Numbered from the stretch's first letter, positions 42,368 to 52,522 are shown. The stretch: DNA of 64,000 nucleotides from UBA987 sp002292105 (GCA_943846675.1 OX044357.1:1798001-1862000), one strand, 5' to 3'. Made by a program: numbers and translations. The notes: generated by a model from the sequence alone, not told the origin.

Positions 42368-45268
42368 TTACTTCAACACCACCTTTTTTCGTAAGGTTGA
42401 TTTACCGTCGTGTGTTATAATTTCGGCAGTATAGATACCTCTGGACAAATGCGCTATGTCAAATGCAGTCTGAATCTTAGCACCATGTGTAAGTTCTCTT
42501 TCTAGCACTATTTTCCCTTGAATATCAATCAATTTAAATGACGTCGTATTGGTCTGAAGGTTCTGCATGCTCAATTGAATGAACTTTGTTGCTGGATTTG
42601 GGAACAGACGTAAATCGTATCGTGCTAGTAGTACATTATTAATCCCAGAATTGTTCTCAATTTCGAGTGTATCGTCTGCGTTGCCATCCCCTGTTGTGTC
42701 AACCAAGATTCTAACCTCACGATCTTCATCTTCAGGTTTTAGCAACACAGTATGTGTTTGATCTTTGCCTATTTTGACGTCAGTCGTTTTCCAATTAACG
42801 GTTTCATTTGGTGATATATATCGGACTTTTAATGTGTAATCACTATTATCTCCGTCGTTATTATCAATTTTGACATGATAAATGTCGTTGGCATCTACCG
42901 TCAATTCTTTACCACTAGCCAAGTCAAAGTTTTCAATAGTTACTACAGCTTCTTCATCTTCTTTTTCGGTAACACTCGTAACAGTTATCGTCCCTTCCAC
43001 GCCATTTTGATTGACAATGCGCATCGTTTTACCTTTGTTGTAAATGACGTCTTCTTCTGCCGGCTTAACTCCATTGCGCGCATAAATCAAATCACCATCT
43101 GGATGCATATAATGCCAGAAATGCAAAGATGAGCAACCCGTAATGGTACTTTTTATGTTTAACGGTTTGCTTGACGATAATACATCTGGTAAGTCATCAC
43201 TATTCATGATATACTCGGCTGTTACATCAGCAAACGATTTCGTAAACTTCCCACCTGTAAGCTCTATTTTTTCTGAAGCCTTGTCGACGTTTTCAATTAA
43301 GTAATCACATATCCCAAATGTATTGATGCTGGCCTCTTCTAAACTTGATTTCATGTGTTTGTCGGGAACGACATCACTGCGTTTTGGTCTTAATCGAGCA
43401 CGCGAAGAAATGTTTATTTCAGCAAGACTACCTCCTGGACCTGCGGTCCAAACGAAATAAATAAATCTGCCCGAAGAGTCATATGCTCGACCTCTATTAA
43501 TCTTATAATTAAAAACAAGTCTTACCGGCATTTGTGGAAAATTAGGATCCATAACAAACACAGTATCTATTGGCGTTTCTACGTTCAACCTCCTATTAAT
43601 TTTATACGGAAATACCGCATGCCCTCCCGGGTTGTTTCCAGAGAACTGTAACCATTCAAACAACACATTTAGTGAGTCAACGGCAGACGTATCATAGAAA
43701 TCAGTCGCCATATCTGAAAGCATTGTTTTTACGTTACCCATATGCTCATCGTCCCTATTGTCATAAAACAAGTCTATTTGACGTTCCCACTTTTTAAATA
43801 CCGGTTTAAAATGTTTTGACATTTGATAAAATTGCAAAGCACCAAGACTTTCTCTAAATCGGAGATCAAACTTTCGGTTTGGTAGGTTGTAATCAGACAA
43901 CGTATTGCCGCTTGGAATAAGTGGAAAGCGTTTGTAAACACTCTGTGTATCTGCAAAATACTGCCCAGTCATTCCGCTAATGCCATTGCAAAATCCTTGA
44001 AATGAATCGCTCGAAATAGACAACCATTTTATCGCTTCAATAACACGCATTTGACCACCGATATAACATTTATCAGCGCCTTTTGCCAATACGTATGAAA
44101 CCCATGAAGGGGAGCGTCTTGAATCCCGTAATGATTTCTCCTTAAACGAATCCAGCGGAATGTGATTCGTTACTGTCTTGTAAAAAGGTTGCATCGTATC
44201 TCTGAAGTATGGATCTTGTCGTATGTAATCGTAATTAAACGTGTCATACTTAAAGAATGGGGCAGAGTTTGCATGCGGTATTGCATTTGTATTTATATCA
44301 AACCCTGGAATTTCCATGCTCGATTTCGTGGCAAAAAATGCACGTGTGATTCCTGAAGCAGTCGTGTAATACCCGACAATATCACCATTATTATTAATTC
44401 CTTTGATATAAGTCTGTTGGTATTCATTTAACGGGAATGTGTCATAATAATCCACCGTTTGTGTTGCGGGGTCATATTGCCCTACAGTGCTATGCATAAA
44501 TCCTGTTGAATCTCGATACTCAACTACTATTTGATGCGAATTGTTAATGTCATTAAAAAGTGTTCTTCTGCCATTTGGGTAAACATGATCTAAGGTATAT
44601 ATTTTGTTGTCAGCGGTGCTGTAAACAAATGGAAATCGCTCACTTCCATCGATGTAATAGCCAACCAAATCAAGGTTTTCGTTTAACCCATTACCATATG
44701 TATTTACCCAACTCGAGCCAACTCTATGCCTTGTTGTTTTGTTAGAGGCTGTGGATGAGCCAAATACCTTTTGATAGTGAGCCCATCTCGTGGTTCCCGT
44801 CTCCATGCTCCCAGAAGCCAAACCATCATCATTTATTTTTTGTGGCCATTTATTACGTGCACCAGAACTATGCCAATCAAATACCGATGAATTGACAATC
44901 TTTCTATCCACGATTTCAGCTTTAAATGCTACTGCCGTTGAAGGAGAATTATATGCTCGCCCAACTATTTGATGTTTACTATTAATGCCCGTAATCTCGG
45001 TATGCGTGTATCCATCAACTGCAAACGTATCCGTATCTCCATTTTTGTATCGAACAAGACCAACATTACCCGTGTTATAGTGCGAAAAATAACCGACAAT
45101 AACTCCATTATCGCTTATATCCGAAAAGTATGTTGGACCATTTAAATCGGACTCTTTAGAGTGATAGTATGAATCAAAATATAAGTAGTCTTCCCAACTT
45201 TGGGCTGTACTAGATGTGAATGTGATACTCAGAATTAGGCAAATTAGCGGTAAGCGTAGACCAATCAT
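42368..45268 (-). CDS. Large secreted protein with HAF repeats and T9SS sorting domain
   Basis: 966 aa with a signal peptide (about 1-22). The N-terminal third (about 40-320) carries HAF-type repeats of the form I-N-x-x-x-x-I-V-G-Y/R: DISDNGVIVGYF, GINSKHQIVGRAY, GLNENLDLVGYY, INNSHQIVVEY, GINNNGDIVGYY. The middle (about 350-740) is not recognisable but mentions no protease motif. A beta domain with KEDEEAVVTIENFDL follows and the end is a type A sorting domain (LFPNPATKFIQL...RGIYTAEI). Surface display is expected; function is unknown. Confidence 0.8.
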   Translation of the reverse strand: MIGLRLPLICLILSITFTSSTAQSWEDYLYFDSYYHSKESDLNGPTYFSDISDNGVIVGYFSHYNTGNVGLVRYKNGDTDTFAVDGYTHTEITGINSKHQIVGRAYNSPSTAVAFKAEIVDRKIVNSSVFDWHSSGARNKWPQKINDDGLASGSMETGTTRWAHYQKVFGSSTASNKTTRHRVGSSWVNTYGNGLNENLDLVGYYIDGSERFPFVYSTADNKIYTLDHVYPNGRRTLFNDINNSHQIVVEYRDSTGFMHSTVGQYDPATQTVDYYDTFPLNEYQQTYIKGINNNGDIVGYYTTASGITRAFFATKSSMEIPGFDINTNAIPHANSAPFFKYDTFNYDYIRQDPYFRDTMQPFYKTVTNHIPLDSFKEKSLRDSRRSPSWVSYVLAKGADKCYIGGQMRVIEAIKWLSISSDSFQGFCNGISGMTGQYFADTQSVYKRFPLIPSGNTLSDYNLPNRKFDLRFRESLGALQFYQMSKHFKPVFKKWERQIDLFYDNRDDEHMGNVKTMLSDMATDFYDTSAVDSLNVLFEWLQFSGNNPGGHAVFPYKINRRLNVETPIDTVFVMDPNFPQMPVRLVFNYKINRGRAYDSSGRFIYFVWTAGPGGSLAEINISSRARLRPKRSDVVPDKHMKSSLEEASINTFGICDYLIENVDKASEKIELTGGKFTKSFADVTAEYIMNSDDLPDVLSSSKPLNIKSTITGCSSLHFWHYMHPDGDLIYARNGVKPAEEDVIYNKGKTMRIVNQNGVEGTITVTSVTEKEDEEAVVTIENFDLASGKELTVDANDIYHVKIDNNDGDNSDYTLKVRYISPNETVNWKTTDVKIGKDQTHTVLLKPEDEDREVRILVDTTGDGNADDTLEIENNSGINNVLLARYDLRLFPNPATKFIQLSMQNLQTNTTSFKLIDIQGKIVLERELTHGAKIQTAFDIAHLSRGIYTAEIITHDGKSTLRKKVVLK

Positions 45269-45313
45269 GCGTTTTGGGTTTTGTACCCAAACTTAAAGAA
45301 AATTTATAAAACC

Positions 45314-46174
45314 TTATGGCATGGAAGCTGCTACCATTCTGGGTTTGCCTTGCATGTCCGCATGGCTAACGATTGAGTTGAACCCATTTTCTGCTAAATG
45401 ACTTTTTACTTGATCCGCATACGATTCATGCACTTCGAAATATAATCTGCCACCTTTTTTCAAATTTCTTTTGGCATAATCCGTAATCGAAGCATAAAAC
45501 AAAAGTGGGTCGTTGTCTGGTACAAACAACGCCAAATGCGGCTCAAAATCTAAAACCTGGTCTTTCATCTCTTGCTTGTCTGAATCCAGCACATATGGCG
45601 GGTTGCTTACGATTGCATCGAGACTTTGGGCATACTGTGTTTTAGGGGAAAGGATGTCTTCTTTGTAAAAAGCGACGCTAGAGTGCTTTAAAATATCATT
45701 TGCGTTTCTTCTTGCTACAACTAGTGCTTCATTGGATATGTCACATGCGCGAACTACCCAATTGGGTCGATTTTTAGACAAACAAATGGGTATTACACCA
45801 CTGCCAGTACCAATATCTAGCACTTGCATTTCAGCTTCACTGTTTTCATCTAATAGTAACTTAACCAACTCTTCTGTTTCAGGTCTTGGTATTAGAACAG
45901 AATCATCAACATAAAATGTATCATCCATGAAAAATGCGGTATTGTCGATATACTGAACAGGTGTGCCTGCTTTTAATTTGTCTAGTGCCGTTTGCATTAC
46001 CTCCTGCTTTTCTGTCGGAATTTCATTCCTTAAAGAAAGAATCGCATCTGTTTTTGAAATACCTAAACATGTTGACAATAAACGGTAAAACAATTGTTCT
46101 GTTTCACGTGGTGAATACCGATGAGATAGTTCCGTTTTAAAATGCTGCCGAATGCCGTTTAAACTTGAATACAT
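45314..46174 (-). CDS. prmC: Peptide chain release factor N5-glutamine methyltransferase
   Basis: A 286-aa SAM-dependent enzyme that methylates the Gln of the GGQ motif in release factors RF1/RF2. It has the N-terminal helical domain, the motif YIDNTAFFMDDTFYVDDSVLIPRPETEELV, the SAM loop VLDIGTGSGVIPI and the catalytic VSNPPYV. The start codon lies 22 bp from the probable start of divergent ribD. Full length. Confidence 0.93.
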   Translation of the reverse strand: MYSSLNGIRQHFKTELSHRYSPRETEQLFYRLLSTCLGISKTDAILSLRNEIPTEKQEVMQTALDKLKAGTPVQYIDNTAFFMDDTFYVDDSVLIPRPETEELVKLLLDENSEAEMQVLDIGTGSGVIPICLSKNRPNWVVRACDISNEALVVARRNANDILKHSSVAFYKEDILSPKTQYAQSLDAIVSNPPYVLDSDKQEMKDQVLDFEPHLALFVPDNDPLLFYASITDYAKRNLKKGGRLYFEVHESYADQVKSHLAENGFNSIVSHADMQGKPRMVAASMP

Positions 46175-46196
46175 TTGTGGTCGAAATTACAATCCA

Positions 46197-47237
46197 TTGT
46201 CGGAAGATAAACACATAAAATACATGAAGCGGTGTTTTGAGCTTGCAAGAAAAGGACACCCACTTACCTACCCCAATCCGCTCGTTGGATCTGTAATTGT
46301 GCATCATGACACAATAATCGGAGAAGGTTATCATACGGGTTACGGTAACCCACATGCAGAAGTAGAAGCCATTCATGCTGTAAAGGACAAATCTTTGCTG
46401 TCGGAATCGACACTATACGTCAATCTTGAGCCTTGCTCCCATCACGGAAAAACACCACCATGTGCAGACTTGATTATTAAACATAAAATTCCGCGAGTAG
46501 TCATATCTAATCTCGATCCACATGATAAAGTTGCAGGACAAGGTATTGCAAGGCTGCGAGATTCAGGGATTGACGTACATACCGGAATACTGGAAGAAGA
46601 TGGAGCTATTTTGAATCGTCGTTTTATGACGTTTCACAGTAAACACAGGCCATACATCGTGCTCAAATGGGCGGAAACACATGACGGGTTTATGGGCAGA
46701 GACCCTAACGACACAAACCACTCTAAATCAATTAGCAACGACCTAGCCAACATATATGTTCACCAACTGAGAGCAGAATCTGCTGCCATATTTGTAGGTA
46801 CAACTACAGCCATAGCAGATAACCCAAGCTTAACCACACGTTTGGTAAAAGGGAAAAATCCGCTTCGCGTCATATTGGATTTGGATGGTAAACTACCTAC
46901 AACACATACCATTTTTGTAGACGGTGAACCGACCCTAGTTCTAGGGAAAAATCGTGATATTGCCAATGCTGTATTTGAACCTGCATCTTCAACGGATACC
47001 ATTTTTGATGTGTTAACCAATGCATTGATGTCTCGGCACATCGACCAAGTGCTCATAGAAGGTGGAGCCAATATTCTAAACCAGTGTATCAAACAAGACT
47101 ATTGGGACGAAATACATGTACTTACAAGTAACGACAAATGGGGTTCTGGAATTAAAGCGCCTGAACTACTTGGATTGGAAACGACAACTCAATTCGACTT
47201 AAAAGACAACTCAGTAAAAGTGTACCATAACAACTAA
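46197..47237 (+). CDS. ribD: Bifunctional riboflavin biosynthesis deaminase/reductase
   Basis: An enzyme of the riboflavin pathway: deamination of the pyrimidine ring, then reduction of the ribosyl side chain. The deaminase domain has zinc ligands in HAEVEAI and PCSHHGKTPPCAD. The reductase domain starts near VLKWAETHDGFMG and includes LRAESAAIFVGTTTAIADNPSLTTR and VLIEGGANILN. A TTG at 46197 gives SEDKHIKYMKRCFELA, which fits the usual N-terminus (D-x-x-YMxRCLELA). The ATG at 46152 would overlap prmC, and the ATG at 46224 would cut into the family block. Confidence 0.9.
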   Translation: MSEDKHIKYMKRCFELARKGHPLTYPNPLVGSVIVHHDTIIGEGYHTGYGNPHAEVEAIHAVKDKSLLSESTLYVNLEPCSHHGKTPPCADLIIKHKIPRVVISNLDPHDKVAGQGIARLRDSGIDVHTGILEEDGAILNRRFMTFHSKHRPYIVLKWAETHDGFMGRDPNDTNHSKSISNDLANIYVHQLRAESAAIFVGTTTAIADNPSLTTRLVKGKNPLRVILDLDGKLPTTHTIFVDGEPTLVLGKNRDIANAVFEPASSTDTIFDVLTNALMSRHIDQVLIEGGANILNQCIKQDYWDEIHVLTSNDKWGSGIKAPELLGLETTTQFDLKDNSVKVYHNN

Positions 47238-47239
47238 CC

Positions 47240-48106
47240 ATGTTTCTGCTTCTTAGTATTCTTTGCTCGACCATTATTAATCTTGTTTTTAGATATTTCC
47301 CCAAATATCAAGTAGACAATCAACAAGCCATTGCCGTAAATTATTGGACCTGCATCGCCACAGGTTTGTTAACCTCAGATATCAGCTTCAATGTATTGGC
47401 AAGCAACTACCAAACAAGCTGGGGTCCATACACCTTGTTGCTCGGACTTCTATTTGTTTCCGTGTTTTTCGGAATGGCCGTGACCGCTCAAAAATATGGG
47501 ATTAGTGTTTCTGTAATTGCGGCAAAAATGGGCGTCGTATTCCCCGTTTTGTACGCCTTTCTATTTTTAAAAGAATCGCTTACCGCACTATTGATTGTCG
47601 GGATTGTGATGAGCTTAGTAAGCGTGTATTTTGTAAGTAAAAAAGACAAACGCATTTTGACTAGCAAAACGAATTGGGTGCTGCTGTTGCCCTTATTTGT
47701 GCTGCTTGGCAGTGGCGTGATAGACACCTCGTTAAAGATTATAGAACAACAAATAGTTGGCCAATCTCCAGCTGCCGCAACCATTATGATCTTTTGTGCT
47801 GCTGCGTTTTTAGGCACAGCAATAACGGTATACCGCGTTGTAACGAATAAAACGGTTATAACGCGTCAGAACGTGGTTGGCGGTATCATTCTTGGCATAC
47901 CAAACTACTTCAGTATTTTCTTTCTGCTTAAGGCACTGCAATCAGACTTTTTCACCACATCCCAGGTATACCCTTTGAACAACGTTGGCATCGTAGTGCT
48001 TTCAACTGTGTTATCCGTCATCATCTTCAGAGAGCAATTAAACAAGAAGAATATCATTGGTATTGTAATGGCTTTGCTTGCTATCGTTTTAATCAGCTTA
48101 CCGTAA
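47240..48106 (+). CDS. EamA/DMT-like membrane transporter
   Basis: A 288-aa polytopic protein with about ten hydrophobic helices in two halves, each ending in a motif of the drug/metabolite transporter superfamily (PVLYAFLFLKESLTALLIVGIVMSLVSVY and VLSTVLSVIIFREQLNKKNIIGIVMALLAIVLI). The substrate is unknown. It is 2 bp behind ribD and 2 bp ahead of the YigZ gene. The ribD link would be compatible with flavin or precursor transport, but that is speculation. Confidence 0.75.
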   Translation: MFLLLSILCSTIINLVFRYFPKYQVDNQQAIAVNYWTCIATGLLTSDISFNVLASNYQTSWGPYTLLLGLLFVSVFFGMAVTAQKYGISVSVIAAKMGVVFPVLYAFLFLKESLTALLIVGIVMSLVSVYFVSKKDKRILTSKTNWVLLLPLFVLLGSGVIDTSLKIIEQQIVGQSPAAATIMIFCAAAFLGTAITVYRVVTNKTVITRQNVVGGIILGIPNYFSIFFLLKALQSDFFTTSQVYPLNNVGIVVLSTVLSVIIFREQLNKKNIIGIVMALLAIVLISLP

Positions 48107-48108
48107 AC

Positions 48109-48720
48109 ATGGAAGGCACGTTTATCACCATAGAGCGGTCAGTAGAAGTGCTGCATAAAGACAGGGGTTCAAAATTTATTGGCCTAGCATTTCACGTAGA
48201 CAGTGAAGACAGCTTAAAAACCCTACTTAACGACCTACGGGTTAAATATGCAGACTCAACGCATGTTTGTTATGCGTATCGCTTGGGATTAAACGGTGAA
48301 AACTATCGGGCTAATGACGACGGTGAACCCAGCAACTCTGCAGGACAGCCCATTCTACGAGAAATTAAGTCTAAAAACCTAACCTACACCTTGGTGGCTG
48401 TTGTTCGGTATTACGGAGGCAAGAAATTAGGCGTTTCTGGACTTATTGAAGCCTATGGAAGTGCAGCTAAACAGGCCTTAGACGGATGTACAATCGTAAC
48501 TAAAACGGTTCAAAAAAGAGCTTGGATAAGACATCTAGGAGCTAAAGATTTTCAGGTATACGAATTAGCGAACAGATTTGATTTTACGATTGTTCAACCA
48601 CCAAGCCTGATAGGCGGTTATTTTGAAATTAAATTGGCCGAATCCAAGTACAGCGAATTTCAGAGACAACTAGAATCATTACCCAATTTTGAACTAACTG
48701 ATAAACCTAATCGCGTCTAA
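48109..48720 (+). CDS. YigZ/IMPACT family protein
   Basis: A 203-aa protein with the UPF0029 N-terminal domain: KDRGSKFIGLAFHV, the signature HVCYAYRLG...NDDGEPSNSAGQPIL, and VVRYYGGKKLGVSGLIEAYG. A C-terminal ferredoxin-like domain follows. The family relates to eukaryotic IMPACT, a regulator of translation under starvation; bacterial members have an uncertain ribosome- or nucleic-acid-related role. It is third in the ribD operon. Confidence 0.87.
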   Translation: MEGTFITIERSVEVLHKDRGSKFIGLAFHVDSEDSLKTLLNDLRVKYADSTHVCYAYRLGLNGENYRANDDGEPSNSAGQPILREIKSKNLTYTLVAVVRYYGGKKLGVSGLIEAYGSAAKQALDGCTIVTKTVQKRAWIRHLGAKDFQVYELANRFDFTIVQPPSLIGGYFEIKLAESKYSEFQRQLESLPNFELTDKPNRV

Positions 48721-48738
48721 AGGCGTTAACTTTACATA

Positions 48739-50472
48739 ATGAAAAACTGGTTGTTGGTAATTACTCTGTGCGTTTTGTCACAGTATGCTACTGCGCAAAT
48801 TGCGGTAATCCATGATCAGTCGAACGGTATCGAAATACCTGCCGTCACTACATATTCCATACATAAAGTACTCCAAACCGAGGACGCAGTTACAAAGTTT
48901 CTCAGTCAGGAGCACCTCGTATTAAGTCTTCCAGAGTATCAAACACGGCTTATAAGTTCTACGAAAAGCTTAACAGGAAAACATTATACCTATGCGGTGT
49001 CGAAAGATGGTTTTCCTATTTACAACGCTCAAATTCGGGTACACACAGATTTACATGGAAACGTTCTGTTTGTGCAGGACAATATTCCCGCAATCCATAC
49101 TGATTTCACTTCAACCCATTCTAAATCGAAACAAGTCATTGTGGGCATAAATGGTCGTTGGGAACTCGCCGTTTTTGAACAACTAGATGACACATTTAAT
49201 TCAGAACAAATCGTGGTGGATGATGTCGTTCATGGTCAAATTACTCAAAAGTTGTTTTATGAGGCTCCAGACACACAAGTTAAAGCACAAGTGTTTCTGG
49301 TAAACCCTTTAAATACAGCTCAAAAACCATATGGGTCGCCGTATATAGATTCATCAGATTTAGATGTACCTCAACTCAATGCGGAACGCAAATGGGTTGA
49401 CATGACTGTAGAACACAAAAACGATACCTTTTGGCTAAAATCTGAAAGATACTACTTCGGTAATGTTAGTAATCCGGTTACGCCACAAACTTTCTCGTTA
49501 ACGGATACCTTTTCTTTTACCCGAAGTCAATATCAATTTGAAGACGTCAATGCGTTTTATCATATCACCCACATGACTGACCATGTTGAGCAATTGGGGT
49601 TTTCGAATGCCTTGCCAGATACCTTGGTTATCGACGCTCATGCCTACAATGGAAGCGATTTCAGTTCATTCAACTACGGTGTATCACCAGTAGAATTAGA
49701 ATTCGGGGAGGGTGGAGTTGACGACGCCGAAGATGGAGAAATCGTCGTGCACGAATTTGCTCATGCCTTAGCTTTCGTCGCCGGAGGTGATTCTTATGCC
49801 AATACACGTGATAGAAGCGCCATGGAAGAAGGAAATGCCGACTATTTTAGTGCCTCATATTCAAAATCCTACACGGATTTTGCATGGGAAAAAATGTTTA
49901 ATTGGGACGGCCATAATCCGTTTTTTGAAGGTGTAACTATTGGAGCTCAGTTGCAATATCCTCAAGACATGACCGGCAACTCGAACGCCGACAGGGAAAT
50001 GTGGTCGACTCCGTTGATGTGTATTTATGATAAAATTGGGCGGGCTAGTTGCGATTCTTTGGTGTTGGAGCATTTGTTCTATCAATACAAAACGGCCACG
50101 ATTCCAGAGATGGCTAACATCCTATTAACCGTTGACTCGCTGCTATTCGACAAACGTTATCATCGTGATATCCGATCTTGTTTTTCAAATCATAATATTC
50201 TGCTTTCTGAGGGAAAGAAGCTGGAATTCAGCCAGTTGTTTACTGCGTTTAATACTGAAGGGTTTAGTTTGGGTATAGATGATGCAGCAATAAGTAGCCA
50301 ATCAGGACAACAATTTGGTTATTCAATTTCCAACGACTTAGGTCAGGAAATTGCCTCAGAATTAAACGTTTCACAAGTAAACATTGCGACACAAGAGTTC
50401 AAGTCCGGGATTTATTTTGTACAATTGAAGTTAGACGGATATACGTCATTTCTAAAACTTATAAAGTATTGA
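48739..50472 (+). CDS. Secreted zinc metallopeptidase (M36/thermolysin-like gluzincin) with T9SS-type C-terminus
   Basis: 577 aa with a signal peptide ending YATAQ and an FTP-like propeptide (HYTYAVSKDGFPIYNAQIRVHTDLHGNVLFVQDN). The catalytic domain has His338-Glu339-x-x-His342 (HEFAHAL) and the third ligand in EEGNADYFS (Glu364). The last about 75 residues look like a degenerate type A sorting domain (SGIYFVQLKLDGYTSFLKLIKY), lacking the YPNP motif. An extracellular proteolytic role is expected. Its stop overlaps the start of the pterin dehydratase gene by 4 bp (ATGA). Confidence 0.8.
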   Translation: MKNWLLVITLCVLSQYATAQIAVIHDQSNGIEIPAVTTYSIHKVLQTEDAVTKFLSQEHLVLSLPEYQTRLISSTKSLTGKHYTYAVSKDGFPIYNAQIRVHTDLHGNVLFVQDNIPAIHTDFTSTHSKSKQVIVGINGRWELAVFEQLDDTFNSEQIVVDDVVHGQITQKLFYEAPDTQVKAQVFLVNPLNTAQKPYGSPYIDSSDLDVPQLNAERKWVDMTVEHKNDTFWLKSERYYFGNVSNPVTPQTFSLTDTFSFTRSQYQFEDVNAFYHITHMTDHVEQLGFSNALPDTLVIDAHAYNGSDFSSFNYGVSPVELEFGEGGVDDAEDGEIVVHEFAHALAFVAGGDSYANTRDRSAMEEGNADYFSASYSKSYTDFAWEKMFNWDGHNPFFEGVTIGAQLQYPQDMTGNSNADREMWSTPLMCIYDKIGRASCDSLVLEHLFYQYKTATIPEMANILLTVDSLLFDKRYHRDIRSCFSNHNILLSEGKKLEFSQLFTAFNTEGFSLGIDDAAISSQSGQQFGYSISNDLGQEIASELNVSQVNIATQEFKSGIYFVQLKLDGYTSFLKLIKY

Positions 50473-50720
50473 TGGACGGCTGGATTGAAGAAAACGACTT
50501 ATTGAGTAAAACATTTGTATTTAACAATTTCCTTGACGCGACGCGTTGGATGTTTGATGTATCAGAACAAATTGAAGAATTGAATCACCATCCGGAATGG
50601 CGCAACGTCTACAACAAAGTGTTTGTTAACTTACGAACGCATGATGCAGACAACAAGGTTACTGAAAAGGATTATGCATTAGCAAAGCTTCTCAACGATT
50701 CATTTGACAACTTTAAGTAA
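50469..50720 (+). CDS. 4a-hydroxytetrahydrobiopterin dehydratase
   Basis: 83-aa pterin-4a-carbinolamine dehydratase with the active-site signature EELNHHPEW and NVYNKVFVNLRTHD...VTEKDYALAKLLND. It regenerates dihydropterin after aromatic amino acid hydroxylation; in some bacteria it belongs to folate metabolism. It overlaps the preceding metallopeptidase gene by 4 bp. No phenylalanine hydroxylase lies nearby. Confidence 0.9.
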   Translation: MMDGWIEENDLLSKTFVFNNFLDATRWMFDVSEQIEELNHHPEWRNVYNKVFVNLRTHDADNKVTEKDYALAKLLNDSFDNFK

Positions 50721-50738
50721 TCAACGGCAAAAGCTATT

Positions 50739-52064
50739 TTGAACAAGCTAACACTCTATAGCTCAGAGGTTAATAGTAGGCTAACTTTCATTGCTGAGTT
50801 GATTTTTCATGACCTTCTTGGATTTGAAATAACGCTTACCTCAAACCAAGAACTCTTCGCTGCTTCTAATGGTGTTCGCATTAATTACTCCAAGAATCAA
50901 GACCTTTCAGGATATCATATTATACCTTCAAATCTGTTATTTGAAGCAGATATAAGGCATGTCGACATTGGTTTGGGTAAGGATTGGAATGCAACACCTA
51001 CGCTTATTCTTGATCAAGACATTCACCTCGATGTCTTGGCGTCTAGTTTTTATTTGGTGAGTCGCTACGAAGAATACCTTCCGTTTAGACAAGATGCACA
51101 CGAACGGTTTCCAGCCACTGAGAGCTGTTTGTATCAATTAGGTCTATTGAGCCGACCAATCGTTAACGAATGGGCAATACACCTCAAAACTGCACTCCAA
51201 GCCATGTATCCTGAGATGAGTTCAACCTCCAGGACATTTGAATACCTTTCCACTATAGATATCGACCAAGCGTGGAAATATCGTAACAAAGGATTTTTAA
51301 GGTCTTTTGGCGGATTTGTAAGAGATGTAGTCAATGGAAGTTGGCAAGACGTAAAAGACAGGATGTCTGTTATGACCAATCAAAAAGCAGATCCATTTTA
51401 TAACTTTGATTGGCAAGACCACGTTCATGAGAAGTACAAAACCATTGTAAACTACTTTATTCAAATAGGTAAACGAGGTAAATTCGATAAAAACACCGAT
51501 GCTTCTAATGCTAAGTTTCAAAGCTGTATTAATCGGCTAAACGATAGATATACCATAGGCATACATCCTTCTTACCGTTCGAACTACCAGCACGCTTTAG
51601 TCGGCCAAGAACATCAACTGCTTGAAAATATAGTTGCCCAAGACATTGCGCATAGCCGACAGCATTTTTTAATGCATAAAATGCCGGATACTTATATAAG
51701 ACTTGACGGTATTGGTATTCGACAAGATCATACCATGGGTTACTCCACGCACCTAGGGTTTCGTGCAGGCATAGCAGCACCGTTCCGTTTCTTTGACTTA
51801 ACTACCAACGAGGTCACCAATCTTGAGTTAATCCCTTTCTGTTGTATGGACATAACACCACTACATTATATGAACCAATCTCCTAATCAAGCAGTTACAA
51901 CAATTGTCGAGCTGATGGAGCAGGTCAAAAATGTGGGTGGATTATTTGTTAGTCTATGGCACAACGAATCGATGAGTGAAGATGGCAGATGGCGCGGTTG
52001 GAGCACTGTTTATAGCCAGATGGTTGAACACGCGTATACGCTAACCGCTGACGATGAGAAGTAA
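50739..52064 (+). CDS. Polysaccharide deacetylase-like protein
   Basis: 441 aa from a TTG codon. No in-frame ATG lies nearer; the TTG gives MNKLTLYSSE, and initiation is otherwise unclear. The N-terminal part (about 1-130) matches the accessory domain found before NodB-type deacetylases in Bacteroidota. The second half has STIDIDQAWKYRNKG (TxDxD opening), GIHPSYRSN (a GxHxxY strand), RQHFLMHKMPDTY and VSLWHNESMSEDGRW (LWHN near the end). The pattern is that of deacetylase-fold proteins of capsule or LPS clusters; the substrate is unknown. Confidence 0.65.
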   Translation: MNKLTLYSSEVNSRLTFIAELIFHDLLGFEITLTSNQELFAASNGVRINYSKNQDLSGYHIIPSNLLFEADIRHVDIGLGKDWNATPTLILDQDIHLDVLASSFYLVSRYEEYLPFRQDAHERFPATESCLYQLGLLSRPIVNEWAIHLKTALQAMYPEMSSTSRTFEYLSTIDIDQAWKYRNKGFLRSFGGFVRDVVNGSWQDVKDRMSVMTNQKADPFYNFDWQDHVHEKYKTIVNYFIQIGKRGKFDKNTDASNAKFQSCINRLNDRYTIGIHPSYRSNYQHALVGQEHQLLENIVAQDIAHSRQHFLMHKMPDTYIRLDGIGIRQDHTMGYSTHLGFRAGIAAPFRFFDLTTNEVTNLELIPFCCMDITPLHYMNQSPNQAVTTIVELMEQVKNVGGLFVSLWHNESMSEDGRWRGWSTVYSQMVEHAYTLTADDEK

Positions 52065-52437
52065 GGTTAGTGTTTTAATAATTCTCGTCCTCCTTGTGGG
52101 CCTATTTTCCAGATCTGACTTTGCGCTTCAATTCATACCGTTAAGTGTCGGTGACGCACTGTATGGAACATTAATTTACTTCCTAGTGTGTTGGATACGG
52201 GTTGGTCAGCGTCCTGCTCAGAATTTTTTAATCGCCCTGTCTTTTTGTTTTGTTATAGAATTTTCTCAACTCATTACTGTCGACTGGTTTGAAACAATTC
52301 GAAACACGTTGGTTGGAAAGCTCATATTGGGTAACGACTTCAAACTATCAGATTTGATATACTTGTCCATTGGTGTAACAGGTGGATTGGTTATTGACAG
52401 GAAGTTTTTGGGAAGGAAAACCCAAGTGTCTACATGA
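52054..52437 (+). CDS. DUF2809 membrane protein
   Basis: A 127-aa protein with four predicted membrane segments and the DUF2809 pattern GDALYGTLIYFLVCWI, FCFVIEFSQL and NTLVGKLILGNDFKLSDLIYLSIGV. Function unknown. It overlaps the preceding gene by 11 bp and is probably cotranslated. Confidence 0.75.
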   Translation: MRSKVSVLIILVLLVGLFSRSDFALQFIPLSVGDALYGTLIYFLVCWIRVGQRPAQNFLIALSFCFVIEFSQLITVDWFETIRNTLVGKLILGNDFKLSDLIYLSIGVTGGLVIDRKFLGRKTQVST

Positions 52438-52522
52438 CACTATAAGGGATTGAAGAAATCTCTGTTCGGTATGTTCTTAATGTTCTTGTGCGCATAAAGA
52501 GATCCTAAGCGATTAAATCCAA

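Noticed and set aside
46101..46116. TGTTTCACGTGGTGAA, similar to a parS site
   Set aside because: Only the first 11 bases match the parS palindrome, the second half is wrong, and it lies in the coding region of prmC far from parAB.
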